Shown: positions 45,142-54,733, numbered from the stretch's first letter. The stretch is 64,000 nucleotides of DNA from Deinococcus sp045062605 (GCF_045062605.1 NZ_JBJGDW010000005.1:1-64000); one strand, 5' to 3'. Notes: generated by a model not told the origin, from the sequence alone. A program made the numbers and translations.

Positions 45142-47760
45142 TCAGAAGAAGTTGCCGATGCGGAAGTAGAACTGGCCGCGCTGGTTCTGGGGGCTGTAGC
45201 CGTAATCGAAGCGCAGGCTGGGCAGCAGCGCCCCACCGATGCCCAGGTTGAGCTGCACGCCCGCGCCCACGCCATATTGCAGGCTGAAGTTGGGGTTTTC
45301 CTTGGTGCCCCACGCGCTGCCGGCGTCCGCGAAGGCCACGCCGTACAGGCCCTGCGCGATGCCCGCCTTGAGGCCGAAGTCGAAACGGTACTCGGCGCTG
45401 GTGGTGAAGTAATTGACGCCGAACAGCGAGCCGTCGGGCAGGCCGCGAATCTGCCGCGACGATTCGGGTGTGCTGCCGCCGCCGATGGAAAAGCCTGTGC
45501 CGCCGGGCGCGCCAGAGGCGTTCAGAATAGTGCCCGCGTTGGCCCGCACGGCAAAGACCTGCTGCTTGGTCTGCAAGCCCAGATCCTTGTCGATCGTGCG
45601 CCCGAAGCCGTAGTAGGTGCTGCCGCCGCCCTCCACGTCACTCCAGCGCAGCGGGGTCTGGCCCTGCCGCCCGAAGTTGTATCCGGCGTTCACATTGGCG
45701 CGGAACCCCTGGTCGGGGAATTCGGGATTGGTGGTGCTGTCGTAATTCAGACCGCTGCTGACGCGGGTGGTCACGCCGGCCTCGGGCAGCAGGCTCTGGG
45801 CCTTGGCCTCGTCGAAGGTGTAGGTCTGCGCAGGTTGGCCGCCGGTCCCTGGAACCTCGACGGTGTTCTTATCTGCCTCTTTCAGGGCTTCCAGGTAGTA
45901 GGTCTTGTAGCTGATGCCCACGCCCACGCTGCCGTACAGGTACTTGGTCAGGTTGCGACCGGTGTTGACGCTGAAGCCGGTGCTGCGGACCGTGTAGTCG
46001 TAGCCGGTGTCGGTGTTGGCCGGGGAGCCAGTGCCAGCGGGCGTGTCGGTGGGCTTGGTAAACACGGCGTTGTTGCCGTTGACATTACTGCCCACGCCGA
46101 ACGACAGGCTGGTGCGGTTCTTCTGGAAGTCCAGGAACTTCAGGTCCAGCCAGGGGATGGTGTAGCTGACGTTGCCGTTGAAGTTCTGCCCGGCGTCGTT
46201 CTGCTGCGCGCCGATGGCCACCGTGAAGGCGTGGCCCAGCCCAAAGGTGTTGGGGTTGGTGTAGGCCGCGTCGCCGCTGAAGCCGCCCGCGAAGCTGTCG
46301 TAGGTCAGGCCCAGGCTGACGGGAATGCCCTTGGCCTTTTCCGTGATGCCCAGCACATAGGTGACGTTCTCGGGGTTCTGTGGATCGCTGCGGACGGATT
46401 CCGTGGTCACGCTCACGAAGCCCAGACGGCTGATACGGGCCAGCGAGGCGCTGAGGTTCTCGCGGTTGAACGCGCTGCCGGGATCGGGCAATTCACGCAG
46501 GATCACGCGGTCCTTGGTGCGGTGCGCGCCCTGCCACGCCAGCTCGTAGCCCACCAGCTTGACCTCACGGACGTTGAACACGAGTGCGCCTTCCTTGAAG
46601 CTCACCGCGTCGCGGGTGCTGATCTCGAAGCCCTGCTTGCGGTAGGCGTCGCGCAGTGCCAGGAAGTCGTCCTGCGCCAGTTGCGGGCTGTAGATGTCGC
46701 CCGCTTTGGTCTTAACGGCGGCCAGCAACGTGGCGGTGGGCACCAGCGTGTTGCCGCTGATGGTGATGGTCTTGACTGGACCGGAGGCCACATCCGACGC
46801 CCCGAACAGCACGGTCACCTCGCCGGGATTCTCGGGGTTGGGCTGAAGCGCGAAACCGACTGGCTTGCCCGTCTGGTTGGCCAGCGTCCGCACGTCGGCC
46901 TGAAGGCTGGCCAGGGTCACGGGCTTGCCGGGAGCGGTCTGGAGCGTCACCTTGGGGTCCCCCAGGTTGCTCAGGTCCACATCGGCAACCTTGCCCTCGA
47001 TCACGTTGACCTTCAGCACGCCGTCCACCAGGGTGCTGTTTTTGGTGTCCACCCCGGCTTGCAGGTATCCGGCGTCGTCGAAGGCCATCTGGAGCTGCTG
47101 CACCGCGCCGTAATACAGGTCCGGCGTGAACTTCTTGGTGTCGTACAGCGGCTTGAAGATGTTGGTGACGGTGGCCGTCGGCAGCAGGGTCACGCCGCTG
47201 ACCTCTACCCGCTTGATCGGGGCGGTTTCGTCCACCACGAAGGTCACGGTGACGTTGCCGTCCGCACCTGCCTTGGTCTGGGCGCTGATGCTGGGCGCAA
47301 AGGGGTAGCCTTCGGTCTGGTAGTTCTGGGCCAGGGCTTCTTTCGCCTGATCGAGGCGCTGGGTGTTGAGCGTCGCGCCGGGGGCGATGTTCAGCAGTTC
47401 GCCCACCGATTTGGTGAAGGCGTCGGCATTCAGGAAGGTCAGGCCGCTGGCCGTCACCGCCGTGATGGTGGGGTTGGGGACCACCGTGACGTTCAGGGTG
47501 TCCTTGCCCGCCACGGTCCGCAGTTCGGCCACGGCACTCTTGAAATAGCCTGTGGCCACGACTTCCTGCTCGACGGCCCGCAGGTTGACGCTGGAGAGCG
47601 GCGCGCCCGGCTGGACGCTGAGGGTGGCGCGCAGGAAATTGGTCAGCAGATCGCTGGTTCCGGCCACGGTGATGTCCTGGACGGTTCCGGCGGTCTGGGC
47701 CTGGGCCACGGCGGGCGCAACCAGCGCGACTGTTACGGCGAGTGTTAAAGGGTGTCGCAT
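45142..47760 (-). CDS. bamA: Outer-membrane assembly factor BamA (Omp85 family)
   Basis: An 872-residue Omp85 protein with a signal peptide ending near AVAQAQ, several POTRA-like segments in the first 400 residues (for example LRAVEQEVVATGYFKSAVAE and AFDDAGYLQAGVDTKNSTLV), and a C-terminal 16-strand barrel with GLPDGSLFGVNYFTTSAEYR and a terminal FYFRIGNFF beta-signal ending in Phe. It inserts beta-barrel proteins into the outer membrane. AGGAGAAG lies directly before ATG 47760, which decides the start over the upstream ATG at 47781. Its presence supports a true outer membrane. Confidence 0.95.
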   Translation of the reverse strand: MRHPLTLAVTVALVAPAVAQAQTAGTVQDITVAGTSDLLTNFLRATLSVQPGAPLSSVNLRAVEQEVVATGYFKSAVAELRTVAGKDTLNVTVVPNPTITAVTASGLTFLNADAFTKSVGELLNIAPGATLNTQRLDQAKEALAQNYQTEGYPFAPSISAQTKAGADGNVTVTFVVDETAPIKRVEVSGVTLLPTATVTNIFKPLYDTKKFTPDLYYGAVQQLQMAFDDAGYLQAGVDTKNSTLVDGVLKVNVIEGKVADVDLSNLGDPKVTLQTAPGKPVTLASLQADVRTLANQTGKPVGFALQPNPENPGEVTVLFGASDVASGPVKTITISGNTLVPTATLLAAVKTKAGDIYSPQLAQDDFLALRDAYRKQGFEISTRDAVSFKEGALVFNVREVKLVGYELAWQGAHRTKDRVILRELPDPGSAFNRENLSASLARISRLGFVSVTTESVRSDPQNPENVTYVLGITEKAKGIPVSLGLTYDSFAGGFSGDAAYTNPNTFGLGHAFTVAIGAQQNDAGQNFNGNVSYTIPWLDLKFLDFQKNRTSLSFGVGSNVNGNNAVFTKPTDTPAGTGSPANTDTGYDYTVRSTGFSVNTGRNLTKYLYGSVGVGISYKTYYLEALKEADKNTVEVPGTGGQPAQTYTFDEAKAQSLLPEAGVTTRVSSGLNYDSTTNPEFPDQGFRANVNAGYNFGRQGQTPLRWSDVEGGGSTYYGFGRTIDKDLGLQTKQQVFAVRANAGTILNASGAPGGTGFSIGGGSTPESSRQIRGLPDGSLFGVNYFTTSAEYRFDFGLKAGIAQGLYGVAFADAGSAWGTKENPNFSLQYGVGAGVQLNLGIGGALLPSLRFDYGYSPQNQRGQFYFRIGNFF

Positions 47761-48058
47761 TCTTCTCCTAGTTTCGCACATCTCTGAACTCGCCCTGACC
47801 GCACAAATGCCCGCAAATGGGCACGGGCAGAGCAGGGCTGGGGGCCGGATGAGGCGGTCACTGCGTCCACAGTTGCTGCTCGGCCCCTGAGAAGGGTGAA
47901 GACCAGGTGCGTCACGGTGAAAATGGCCCTCTGGCGGCGCGGTTCAAGGGGTTTGTACTTGAGCCGCCTGCCGGGGTGGAGGACAATGGAGGGATGTCCT
48001 GTCTACAGTTGGTATTTGTTTGAAAGGCCTGCCTGACGGTGGGGTGTCTGGGGCGGCT

Positions 48059-48240
48059 CCCACGGCTAACCCCTCTGCTTCGCAGCTTTGCAAGTCAGTC
48101 CGCTTCGCGGCCAGCTCCCCTCTCCTGCGGAGCTTTGCAAGTCAAGGGGAGCTGAGAGTCTTTGCTGGCCAAGAGATTCCGCAACTCTTGCCTCCCCTTG
48201 AGGGGAGGTGCCCCGGAGGGGCGGAGGGGTTAAGCGTGGG
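48059..48240. repeat. Family C palindromic repeat, copy 2
   Basis: A 182-bp element with ends CCCACGGCTAACCCCTC and GAGGGGTTAAGCGTGGG, near-perfect 17-bp inverted repeats. It contains CTTGAGGGGAGGTGCCCCGG and CTCTGCTTCGCAGCTTTGCA, shared with 41100-41260, plus an internal duplication of GGAGCTTTGCAAGTCA-like sequence. It ends about 50 bp before yggS. The rest of 47761-48288 has nothing I can call. Confidence 0.78.
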
Positions 48241-48288
48241 ACCCACCCCCAAACACCGCCCGCAAACTCTCGCTCCCAGGGCCACCCC

Positions 48289-48957
48289 ATGAGTCTCCCC
48301 GAAGTCGTCGCCCACCTGCGGGCGCTGGAGGCCGAAGCTGGGCGCGAGGCAGGCAGCGCCAGACTGGTGGCCGTGACCAAGGGCCAGACCCTGGAGAGTA
48401 TCGAGCGTCATGTGCTGGCCTACGGCACCTACCCGCTGGGCGAGGGCCGCGCCCAGGAACTGCGAGACAAGGCCGCCGAGCGGCCCGCCTCTCAATATCC
48501 TGGCTGGGAATGGCATTACATCGGCCCCCTCCAGCGCAACAAGATCAAGTACCTGCGCCCGGTCACGCTGGTTCACGCCATCGAGGCCGTGTGGCAGGCC
48601 GAGGCCATCGCGGAGGCGGCGCAGAAGTGGGGCCACGCGCCGGATCTACTGCTGCAACTGCACAACGGCGAGGAACAGAAGCACGGCGTCCCGGCAGACG
48701 AACTGGCGGAGACCCTGAAAAGCGTGCGAGAGACGGGCCTGACCGTGCGCGGCCTGATGGTCATGGCCCCCGGATTCGGTGAAGACCTGACGCAGGCCGA
48801 GACTGAAACCCGTATTCTGCGCCTGTTTACCGACACGGCGCGGCATGCCCACGATCTGGGCCTGAGTGAACTGAGCATGGGCATGAGCGGCGATTATCCC
48901 ATGGCCGTGCGCGCAGGAGCCACCCTGGTGCGGGTGGGAAGGAGCCTCTTTACATGA
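48289..48957 (+). CDS. yggS: Pyridoxal-phosphate homeostasis protein, YggS family
   Basis: A 222-residue PLP-binding protein. The cofactor lysine is in RLVAVTKGQTLESI. Other hallmarks are EGRAQELRDKAAER, WHYIGPLQRNKIKYL and GLSELSMGMSGDYPMAVRAGATLVRVG. It keeps free PLP low and balances amino-acid pools. ATG 48289 is preferred because the MSLPEVVAHL start matches the family. Its stop overlaps the divIVA start (ATGA), an arrangement seen widely in Gram-positive and Deinococcus genomes. Confidence 0.93.
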   Translation: MSLPEVVAHLRALEAEAGREAGSARLVAVTKGQTLESIERHVLAYGTYPLGEGRAQELRDKAAERPASQYPGWEWHYIGPLQRNKIKYLRPVTLVHAIEAVWQAEAIAEAAQKWGHAPDLLLQLHNGEEQKHGVPADELAETLKSVRETGLTVRGLMVMAPGFGEDLTQAETETRILRLFTDTARHAHDLGLSELSMGMSGDYPMAVRAGATLVRVGRSLFT

Positions 48958-49805
48958 CTGACCTGACCCGATCTGACCCCACCCGCGACCTGAACCCTGA
49001 ACCGTCTTCCGAGCTGACCCCCGGCACCACCGCCCGCCGCGATTCCAATCGGCTGACCCCGCTGGACATTCGACATCAGGAATTTCCCGGCAGATTTGGC
49101 GGCTACCGGCGTGACAGCGTGCGGACCTTTCTGGCCCAAGTCTCCGATGAGCTGGAGGCCGTGCTGGGTGAGCAACTGCGCGGGCGCGAGACACGTACCC
49201 GGCTGGAGCGTGAGCTGGAGGAACTGAAAGCCTCGCAGGACCAGATTCGCCGCGCCGTGGTGGCCGCCGAGCAGATGGGCCACGACATGCGCCAGAACGC
49301 CACCAAGGAAAGCGAACTGATCGTGGCCCACGCCAACGCACAGGGCGAGAGCATGATGCGTGAGGCTCAGTCCCGCAACGTGGAATTCGAGGCCCAGCAC
49401 GGCGCACGCATGACCGCGCTGGAGGCCACCTTCCATGCCCGTTTCGCCGATCTGGAACGGGACCACCATCAGTTGCTGCTGGAGCGCGAGCGTGTGCAGA
49501 CCGAGCGGATTAATGCCCTGGAGCGCGATTTCAACGAGCGCCACACCGAGTACACCTCGCGCCTGGCCGGGGCGCGGCAGGAATACACCCAGTTCCTGAG
49601 CGGCTACCGCGCCCTGATGACCTCGTTCTCTGATCTGTCGGCCCGCCATGTGCTGCCCGAGGACATGGCCCTGCCCGTTTCCGGGCTGCCCAGTCAGCAT
49701 CTCAAGGGCCAGGGCCGGGCGCAGAACAAGGAATTGCCCAGCGCGGACCCTGAAAAAGAGGTGGAGAAGGACACGGCGCTGCTCGACGGCCACCAGTTTC
49801 TGTAA
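48954..49805 (+). CDS. divIVA: DivIVA-domain protein
   Basis: A 283-residue protein. Residues about 34-60 hold the DivIVA membrane-binding start (LTPLDIRHQEFPGRFGGYRR, then DSVRTFLAQV). Residues 65-230 are almost all long coiled coil (LERELEELKASQDQIRRAVV, RFADLERDHHQLLLERERVQ). DivIVA marks curved membrane and organises division or polar growth. The N-terminal extension of about 30 residues is Thr/Pro-rich. It overlaps yggS by 4 bp and the P450 gene by 1 bp (TAATG), so all three are probably translated from one mRNA. Confidence 0.92.
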   Translation: MTDLTRSDPTRDLNPEPSSELTPGTTARRDSNRLTPLDIRHQEFPGRFGGYRRDSVRTFLAQVSDELEAVLGEQLRGRETRTRLERELEELKASQDQIRRAVVAAEQMGHDMRQNATKESELIVAHANAQGESMMREAQSRNVEFEAQHGARMTALEATFHARFADLERDHHQLLLERERVQTERINALERDFNERHTEYTSRLAGARQEYTQFLSGYRALMTSFSDLSARHVLPEDMALPVSGLPSQHLKGQGRAQNKELPSADPEKEVEKDTALLDGHQFL

Positions 49806-51100
49806 TGTCCACCTCAAATTTGCCCGCGCAGAGCCTGCCCGTGTTCCGTCTGCCTGTTGCAGACCCGGATTTCGTCCAGAACCCGTACCCGTTGCTGGCC
49901 GAATTGAGAGATTCAATGCCAGTTTTCTTCGATCCAGACATGAACCGCGTGGTCCTGACCCGTTACGCTGACATCAGCGCGGTGCTGCGGGACAAACGCT
50001 TTGGGCGCAGCGCCCTGCACCGTTACTCGCGCGATGAGCTGGGCTGGCCACCACCCGATCCCGCGCAGGCGCACTTTGACGCCTTCAACGGCAACCATCT
50101 GCTGGATTCTGAGCCGCCCAAGCACACCCGCCTGCGCTCGTTGGTGGGGCTGGCCTTCACGCCGCGCCGGGTGGAGGGCCTGCAAACACGGATCGAGGCG
50201 ATTCTGGCCGGGCAGTTGCGTGGACTGGGCCAGGGCGAGTTGGGACAGGGTGGCCCGTTCGATCTGGTGGCCGATTATGCCGAACCGCTGCCCGTGACCG
50301 TGATTGCTGAGTTGCTGGGCGTGCCGGAAGAACACCGCGCCCTGCTGCGCCCTTGGTCCGCCGCCATCGTCCGGCTGTACGAGCCGAGCGCCGGGCCGCA
50401 GGCACAGGCCGAAGCCGAACGCGCCGTGCTGGAGTTCAGCGCCCTGCTGCGTGACCTGAGCCAGCAGCGCCGCCGTCAGCCGCAGGACGATCTGATCACC
50501 GCCTTCGTGCAGGCCGAGGAAGCCAATGGTCAAGGTGAACGTGACCGTCTGAGCGAGCAGGAGCTGATCGACACCTGCATCCTGCTGCTGAACGCCGGGC
50601 ACGAGGCCAGCGTCAACGGTCTGGCGGCGGGCGTGCTGGCGCTGCTGCGGAACCGGGAGCATTGGGACGCGCTGGTGGAGGCGGCTCCGCGTGAGGACAG
50701 CCTGCCCATCTTCCGCCGCGCCACCGAGGAACTCCTGCGCTTCGACACGCCGCTGCCCATGTTCGAGCGCATCGTGTTGGAGCCTCTGGAATTGCATGGC
50801 GCGGCGTTGAAGCCAGGAGACCGCGTGTCGCTGCTGTATTCCAGTGGCAACCGCGATCCGCTCAAATTTACGGAGCCTGACGCGCTGAACCTGGGCCGCG
50901 ATCCCAACCCGCATCTGACCTTTGGGCTGGGCATCCATTACTGCCTGGGTGCGCCGCTGGCCCGGCTGGAACTGGCCCTGAGCCTGCGGGCGCTGTGCCG
51001 CGCCTTGCCGGGGCTGCGGCTGGTCAACCCCGACGAGCCGGGTCAGTACACCGGGGGCTTCGTGATTCGGGGACTGGCGCGGCTAGATGTCAGCGGCTGA
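49805..51100 (+). CDS. Cytochrome P450
   Basis: A 431-residue soluble bacterial P450. The heme loop is FGLGIHYCLGAPLAR with Cys380 as ligand. The ExxR motif is in ATEELLRFDTP. The I-helix motif reads NAGHEASVNG, so the usual Thr after the acidic residue is Ala, with a Ser next to it. It would need a separate ferredoxin and reductase, not found here. The ATG overlaps the divIVA stop. Its 3' end overlaps a convergent gene by 11 bp. Substrate unknown. Confidence 0.93.
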   Translation: MSTSNLPAQSLPVFRLPVADPDFVQNPYPLLAELRDSMPVFFDPDMNRVVLTRYADISAVLRDKRFGRSALHRYSRDELGWPPPDPAQAHFDAFNGNHLLDSEPPKHTRLRSLVGLAFTPRRVEGLQTRIEAILAGQLRGLGQGELGQGGPFDLVADYAEPLPVTVIAELLGVPEEHRALLRPWSAAIVRLYEPSAGPQAQAEAERAVLEFSALLRDLSQQRRRQPQDDLITAFVQAEEANGQGERDRLSEQELIDTCILLLNAGHEASVNGLAAGVLALLRNREHWDALVEAAPREDSLPIFRRATEELLRFDTPLPMFERIVLEPLELHGAALKPGDRVSLLYSSGNRDPLKFTEPDALNLGRDPNPHLTFGLGIHYCLGAPLARLELALSLRALCRALPGLRLVNPDEPGQYTGGFVIRGLARLDVSG

Positions 51101-51764
51101 AGTCCCGCCACCACACCGCCGCCAGTTCGCCGTCTGCCGCCTCAGCCTGCGCTTTCGCTCCCTGTTCCAGCGCAAAGAGCGCCAGCACGCGGGCCGGGCT
51201 GCGCGGCAGGCTGCGGTCCAGGGCTTTCTGCGCCGTTCGTGTGCCTTTGGGTCCGCCCAGACGCAACTGCGCGTGGGCCAGCACCGCCAGCAGGTGGGCG
51301 TCACTGGGCTGTCCACTGCCCTCGGCCACCTTCAACCCCTCAGCCAGGGCGTGCAGGGCGGCGTAAGGCTGGGGCAAAAGCTGCTCGCCGCGCAGGCCAG
51401 CAGCAGCGATCACGGCTCCCACATCGCCCTCCTGCCGGGCCAGGGCGAGGGCACTGTGCGTGACCGCTTCTGCCTGTGCGTCCGCGAGTTGCCACAGGGC
51501 GCGGGCGCGCAGGGCGGCGGGACGGGCGGTACCGGGCAACGCTTCCAGCAGATGCAGCGCGCTCCCGGATTCTCCCACCCGCAATAACGCCGCCGCGTGC
51601 GTCAGCGGGTCCGCCTGTGCCCACAACGCAGCGAGGCGGGGGCGGCCCAGTCGCAGGGCCAGCCTCGCCGCCTCGGGTTGCTCGTGCAGGGGCACCGCGC
51701 CGAAGAAACTTGCGGGTTCGCCGCGTTCCAGCGCCGTTCTCAATTCATCCTGCGCGTCAGCCAT
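51090..51764 (-). CDS. TPR-like helical-repeat protein
   Basis: A 224-residue Ala/Leu-rich protein made of helix pairs (EAARLALRLGRPRLAALWAQ, LTHAAALLRVGESGSALHLL, ALRARALWQLADAQAEAVTH), probably an alpha-solenoid of TPR type. No catalytic motif. TATCCT lies 9 nt before the ATG. Its stop lies inside the 3' end of the P450 gene on the other strand. Function unknown. Confidence 0.72.
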   Translation of the reverse strand: MADAQDELRTALERGEPASFFGAVPLHEQPEAARLALRLGRPRLAALWAQADPLTHAAALLRVGESGSALHLLEALPGTARPAALRARALWQLADAQAEAVTHSALALARQEGDVGAVIAAAGLRGEQLLPQPYAALHALAEGLKVAEGSGQPSDAHLLAVLAHAQLRLGGPKGTRTAQKALDRSLPRSPARVLALFALEQGAKAQAEAADGELAAVWWRDFSR

Positions 51765-51804
51765 AGCGGACGCAGGATAACCCGGCTTCAGGGCGGCGTT
51801 TCGC

Positions 51805-52008
51805 TTATGCGCTCAGTGCAAGGTCCAGGCCCAGAAACCGCCACAGGGCGCGGCGCGGCACCCGCAGACCGCTGGGATGTTCGACTGCGCCCAGACGGCC
51901 ATCGCGAATCCAGCGGCGCACGGTGCGTTCGTGGGTGCCGGTGAAATCGGCGACCTGGCGGACTTTCAGGAGCATGGGCAGGCTGTGGAACTGGTCTGAA
52001 AGGGTCAT
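51805..52008 (-). CDS. Small excisionase-type HTH DNA-binding protein
   Basis: A 67-residue protein consisting almost entirely of a MerR/excisionase-type winged HTH (LLKVRQVADFTGTHERTVRR, WIRDGRLGAVEHPSGLRVPR). GGGAGG lies 6 nt before ATG 52008, which fixes the start; the longer open frame upstream has no support. No phage or integrase is nearby, so it may be a stand-alone regulator or a small remnant of a mobile element. Confidence 0.82.
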   Translation of the reverse strand: MTLSDQFHSLPMLLKVRQVADFTGTHERTVRRWIRDGRLGAVEHPSGLRVPRRALWRFLGLDLALSA

Positions 52009-52521
52009 GGTGGACCTCCCAAAAAGAGCGCGGGGCCGCCACATGGCCAGCCCCAGACAGAATTTGATTTCAGTGTTCAGGCCCCGGTGCGTCCCAGGCC
52101 AGGTCAAAACAGCGCCGCCGCCCGGCCCGACGCCCAGCGGGGGCGCGGTCAGGGAATAAGCCTCGGTGCGTTTCAACTTGCGCGGAGCGTAGCACGCCGC
52201 ACGTCAACTGCGGGTCAGCCCCCGGCGGGTGTAACGCATTGACTCGGTGAAAAAAGGCGGCCTGGAAACACCGTCTGGAAAACAAACGAGAGCCAGCCTT
52301 CCACCTGAATTCCAGGGTGCCGCATGCACGCGGAATTTCTTTGCGGAGTCTTGATTCTCGGTGAACTTCTGGCAGATGTGAACATCGCAACAACCTGTCT
52401 GGCAGAGACGCTCGGCCTGTTCTGTCGTCGGCGGCCTGCCCTGTTTGCGGTGGGGCCACTTCAGAACACCACGGCGCAAAAAATCCGGCCTTCCCGGTCC
52501 GGCGCGCTACCCTTTTCCCCA
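52009..52521. other. Intergenic region between HTH and DUF554 genes
   Basis: About 510 bp without a gene I can support. On the minus strand an extended -10-like TGCTACGCT occurs near 52184-52192, which could start a leader of about 180 nt for the HTH gene. TACCCT at 52508-52513 serves the DUF554 gene. Confidence 0.4.
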
Positions 52522-53298
52522 ATGAGTCTTCTCGCACAACTGTCGGGCACTTTCGTGAACGTGGGGACCGTGCTGCTGGGCACGCTGCTGGGCCTGACCG
52601 TGGGGGGACGGCTGCCCGCGCGCACGCAGCGCTCGCTGTTGCAGACCCTCAGTCTGGTCACGCTGTTCATCGGGCTGGATATGGCGGGCAGCCTGAACAA
52701 GGTTTCGGCGGGCAGCATTCCGGGCGTGATCCTGGCACTGGTCAGTCTGGCGGCGGGCGTGGTGATCGGCGAGGCGCTGGGCATCGAGGAGGGCCTGAAC
52801 CGTCTGGGCGAGGTTCTTAAGAAACGCTTCAGGGGCGAGGGCCGCTTCACGGAGGGCTTCGTGGCGGCCAGCCTGCTGTTCTGCGTGGGGCCGCTGACCT
52901 TTGTGGGCGGGTTGCAGAATGGCCTGACGGGCGACGCCTCCAGTTACATCCTGAAAAGCACGCTGGACGGCATTGCCTCGCTGGCGCTGGCGGGCGCGTA
53001 CGGCATCGGCGTGGGCTTCAGCGTCATTACGGTGCTGATCGTGCAGGGCGGCATCAGTCTGGCTGCTGGGGCGTTCGCCGCCACGCTGCTGGGCGGCGCG
53101 GACCCCGAAACACTCAAGACCAATGCCTACGTGCTGATGCTGACCGGGGCGGGTGGCCTGACCATCATCGGGATCAGTTGGAACCTGATGCTGGCTGGGC
53201 TGGGCATGGAGGACAAGCGCGTGCGCGTGGCGAGCATGCTTCCGGCGCTGCTGCTGGCCCCGCTGGCGCTGTGGATGGCCGGGCTGATCGTTCGGTAA
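52522..53298 (+). CDS. DUF554-family membrane protein
   Basis: A 258-residue, seven- or eight-helix membrane protein of the DUF554 (YdfK-like) family: GTFVNVGTVLLGTLLGLTVG at the start, FVAASLLFCVGPLTFVGGLQ and GLTGDASSYILKSTLDGIAS in the middle, AASMLPALLLAPLALW-like segment at the end. Possible transporter; no substrate is established. ATG 52522 has TACCCT 8 nt upstream; the frame is open further upstream, but that sequence does not match the family. Confidence 0.92.
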   Translation: MSLLAQLSGTFVNVGTVLLGTLLGLTVGGRLPARTQRSLLQTLSLVTLFIGLDMAGSLNKVSAGSIPGVILALVSLAAGVVIGEALGIEEGLNRLGEVLKKRFRGEGRFTEGFVAASLLFCVGPLTFVGGLQNGLTGDASSYILKSTLDGIASLALAGAYGIGVGFSVITVLIVQGGISLAAGAFAATLLGGADPETLKTNAYVLMLTGAGGLTIIGISWNLMLAGLGMEDKRVRVASMLPALLLAPLALWMAGLIVR

Positions 53299-53551
53299 CG
53301 GTTCATCTCCTTGTGGCGCAGGCTGATCAGAAGGAGAGTGGGGGGAGTACAGGGAGATGCGAGCTGGAGATTGGTGGTAGAGGTTCGCCAGCCTGCCACC
53401 TTCTGCCAGTCCTGCGTTCCTGTCTGAGCTTATTTCCTGACTGGGCTTAATGCTCGCGCCCTATCAGTGCCTCGTCAGGTTCAGACCGTACCTTACGCAC
53501 ATTCAAACCGAGCCGCACTGCACTTCGTTCCAGACGCCCAGGAGGCATACC

Positions 53552-54733
53552 ATGTCCAATCCCACACCGTCCACCTACAAACGAATCTGCGTGATCAGCG
53601 CCCTGCTGGGTCTGGCCGCGCCTGCACTGGCCGCGCCCAAGATCAGTGCCCAGAGCATCATCGTCAACCCCTCGCAGCCAGAATTAAACGTGCAGGTCTG
53701 GACGAACCGCGACGCCAGCGGCACCGGGAACCCCGTGTACCAGATCGGCGAGCGCATCAGCGTGGGTGTCAAGACCAACGCGGACGCCTACATCTACCTG
53801 TTCAACGTGAACGCGGACGGCAACATCGATCTGTTCTTTCCCAACAGGTACGAGGCCAGCAACTATGTCCAGGCGGGCACACGGGTCTTTCCACGCAACG
53901 GCGCGAACTACGGCCTCAGCGTCGGCGGCCCCAACGGGCAGGACAAGTTGCTGGCCGTGGCAAGCACCACCGAACTGAGCCTGGACGACATCGCCACCTT
54001 TGAGGGACAGCAGAACTTCGCCACCGTCAGCGTGCAGGGTCAGGACGGACTGGCGCAGGCGCTGAGCATCGTGGTCAACCCGCTGCCCGACAATGCCTGG
54101 GTCACCGATACCGCCTTCTTCCGGGTGGGCAACGTGGCGCAGCCGCCGCAGCCCACGCCCGCAGCGCAGATTCAGCCCGGCCAGCGTCAGGACGGCTCCT
54201 TCGACAGCGCGATGGTAGACGCCTATGCCCGCCTGAAGGGTGACGAGTCGCTGGGTCAGGCCACCACCTACGCTGCGGCGTGGGGTGACGGTTTCTGGCA
54301 GAAGTTCAATGGCGTCGGCGCATACGGCGACGCGGCCCTGCTGCACGCCAACGGCAGCAGCCGCTCCTACTCGGTGCATGGCCGCCTGCTGGCCCGCTAC
54401 CTGTCGCTGGCCCAAGCCGAGAACGGCGCAACCCGCCCCCCCAGCCGTCTGGGCTGGGCCGCCGGAGACGAGAAAGTCATCCCCCAGAACCTTTACGGCA
54501 CCACTGGCCTGTACGGTTTTTTCCAGAACGGCGCACTGTACGACTCGCAGAAATACGGCACCTTCTGGCTGACTGGCCCGGTCCTCAAGTCTTACCAGGG
54601 ACTGGGCGGTAGCGGCAGCTTCCTCGGGTTTCCCACCCGCGATCAGTTCATGCAAAACGGGGTCTGGGCCGCCGATTTCGAGGGTGGCAGCATCCGTACC
54701 GTGAACGGCGTCCCCAGGATTTACCGCAAGTGA
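53552..54733 (+). CDS. Exported DUF4384 protein with LGFP-like end
   Basis: A 393-residue exported protein with signal peptide (ALLGLAAPALAAP). Residues about 30-190 match DUF4384: YQIGERISVGVKTNADAYIY, LFNVNADGNIDLFFPNRYEA. After a linker, residues 230-393 include GSFLGFPTRDQ and GVWAADFEGGSIR, which resemble LGFP repeats found in some surface proteins. It is likely cell-surface. AGGAGG lies close before the ATG. The 250 bp upstream hold no gene I can support. Confidence 0.82.
   Translation: MSNPTPSTYKRICVISALLGLAAPALAAPKISAQSIIVNPSQPELNVQVWTNRDASGTGNPVYQIGERISVGVKTNADAYIYLFNVNADGNIDLFFPNRYEASNYVQAGTRVFPRNGANYGLSVGGPNGQDKLLAVASTTELSLDDIATFEGQQNFATVSVQGQDGLAQALSIVVNPLPDNAWVTDTAFFRVGNVAQPPQPTPAAQIQPGQRQDGSFDSAMVDAYARLKGDESLGQATTYAAAWGDGFWQKFNGVGAYGDAALLHANGSSRSYSVHGRLLARYLSLAQAENGATRPPSRLGWAAGDEKVIPQNLYGTTGLYGFFQNGALYDSQKYGTFWLTGPVLKSYQGLGGSGSFLGFPTRDQFMQNGVWAADFEGGSIRTVNGVPRIYRK

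Noticed and set aside
45277..47748. An 823-codon plus-strand open frame opposite bamA
   Set aside because: Antisense shadow of a strongly supported Omp85 gene; no domain or ribosome-binding site.
51805..52008. Small HTH gene as evidence for a prophage or integrative element
   Set aside because: No integrase, attachment-site repeat or phage gene is nearby; the tRNA at 31861 is 20 kb away with no flanking duplication seen.
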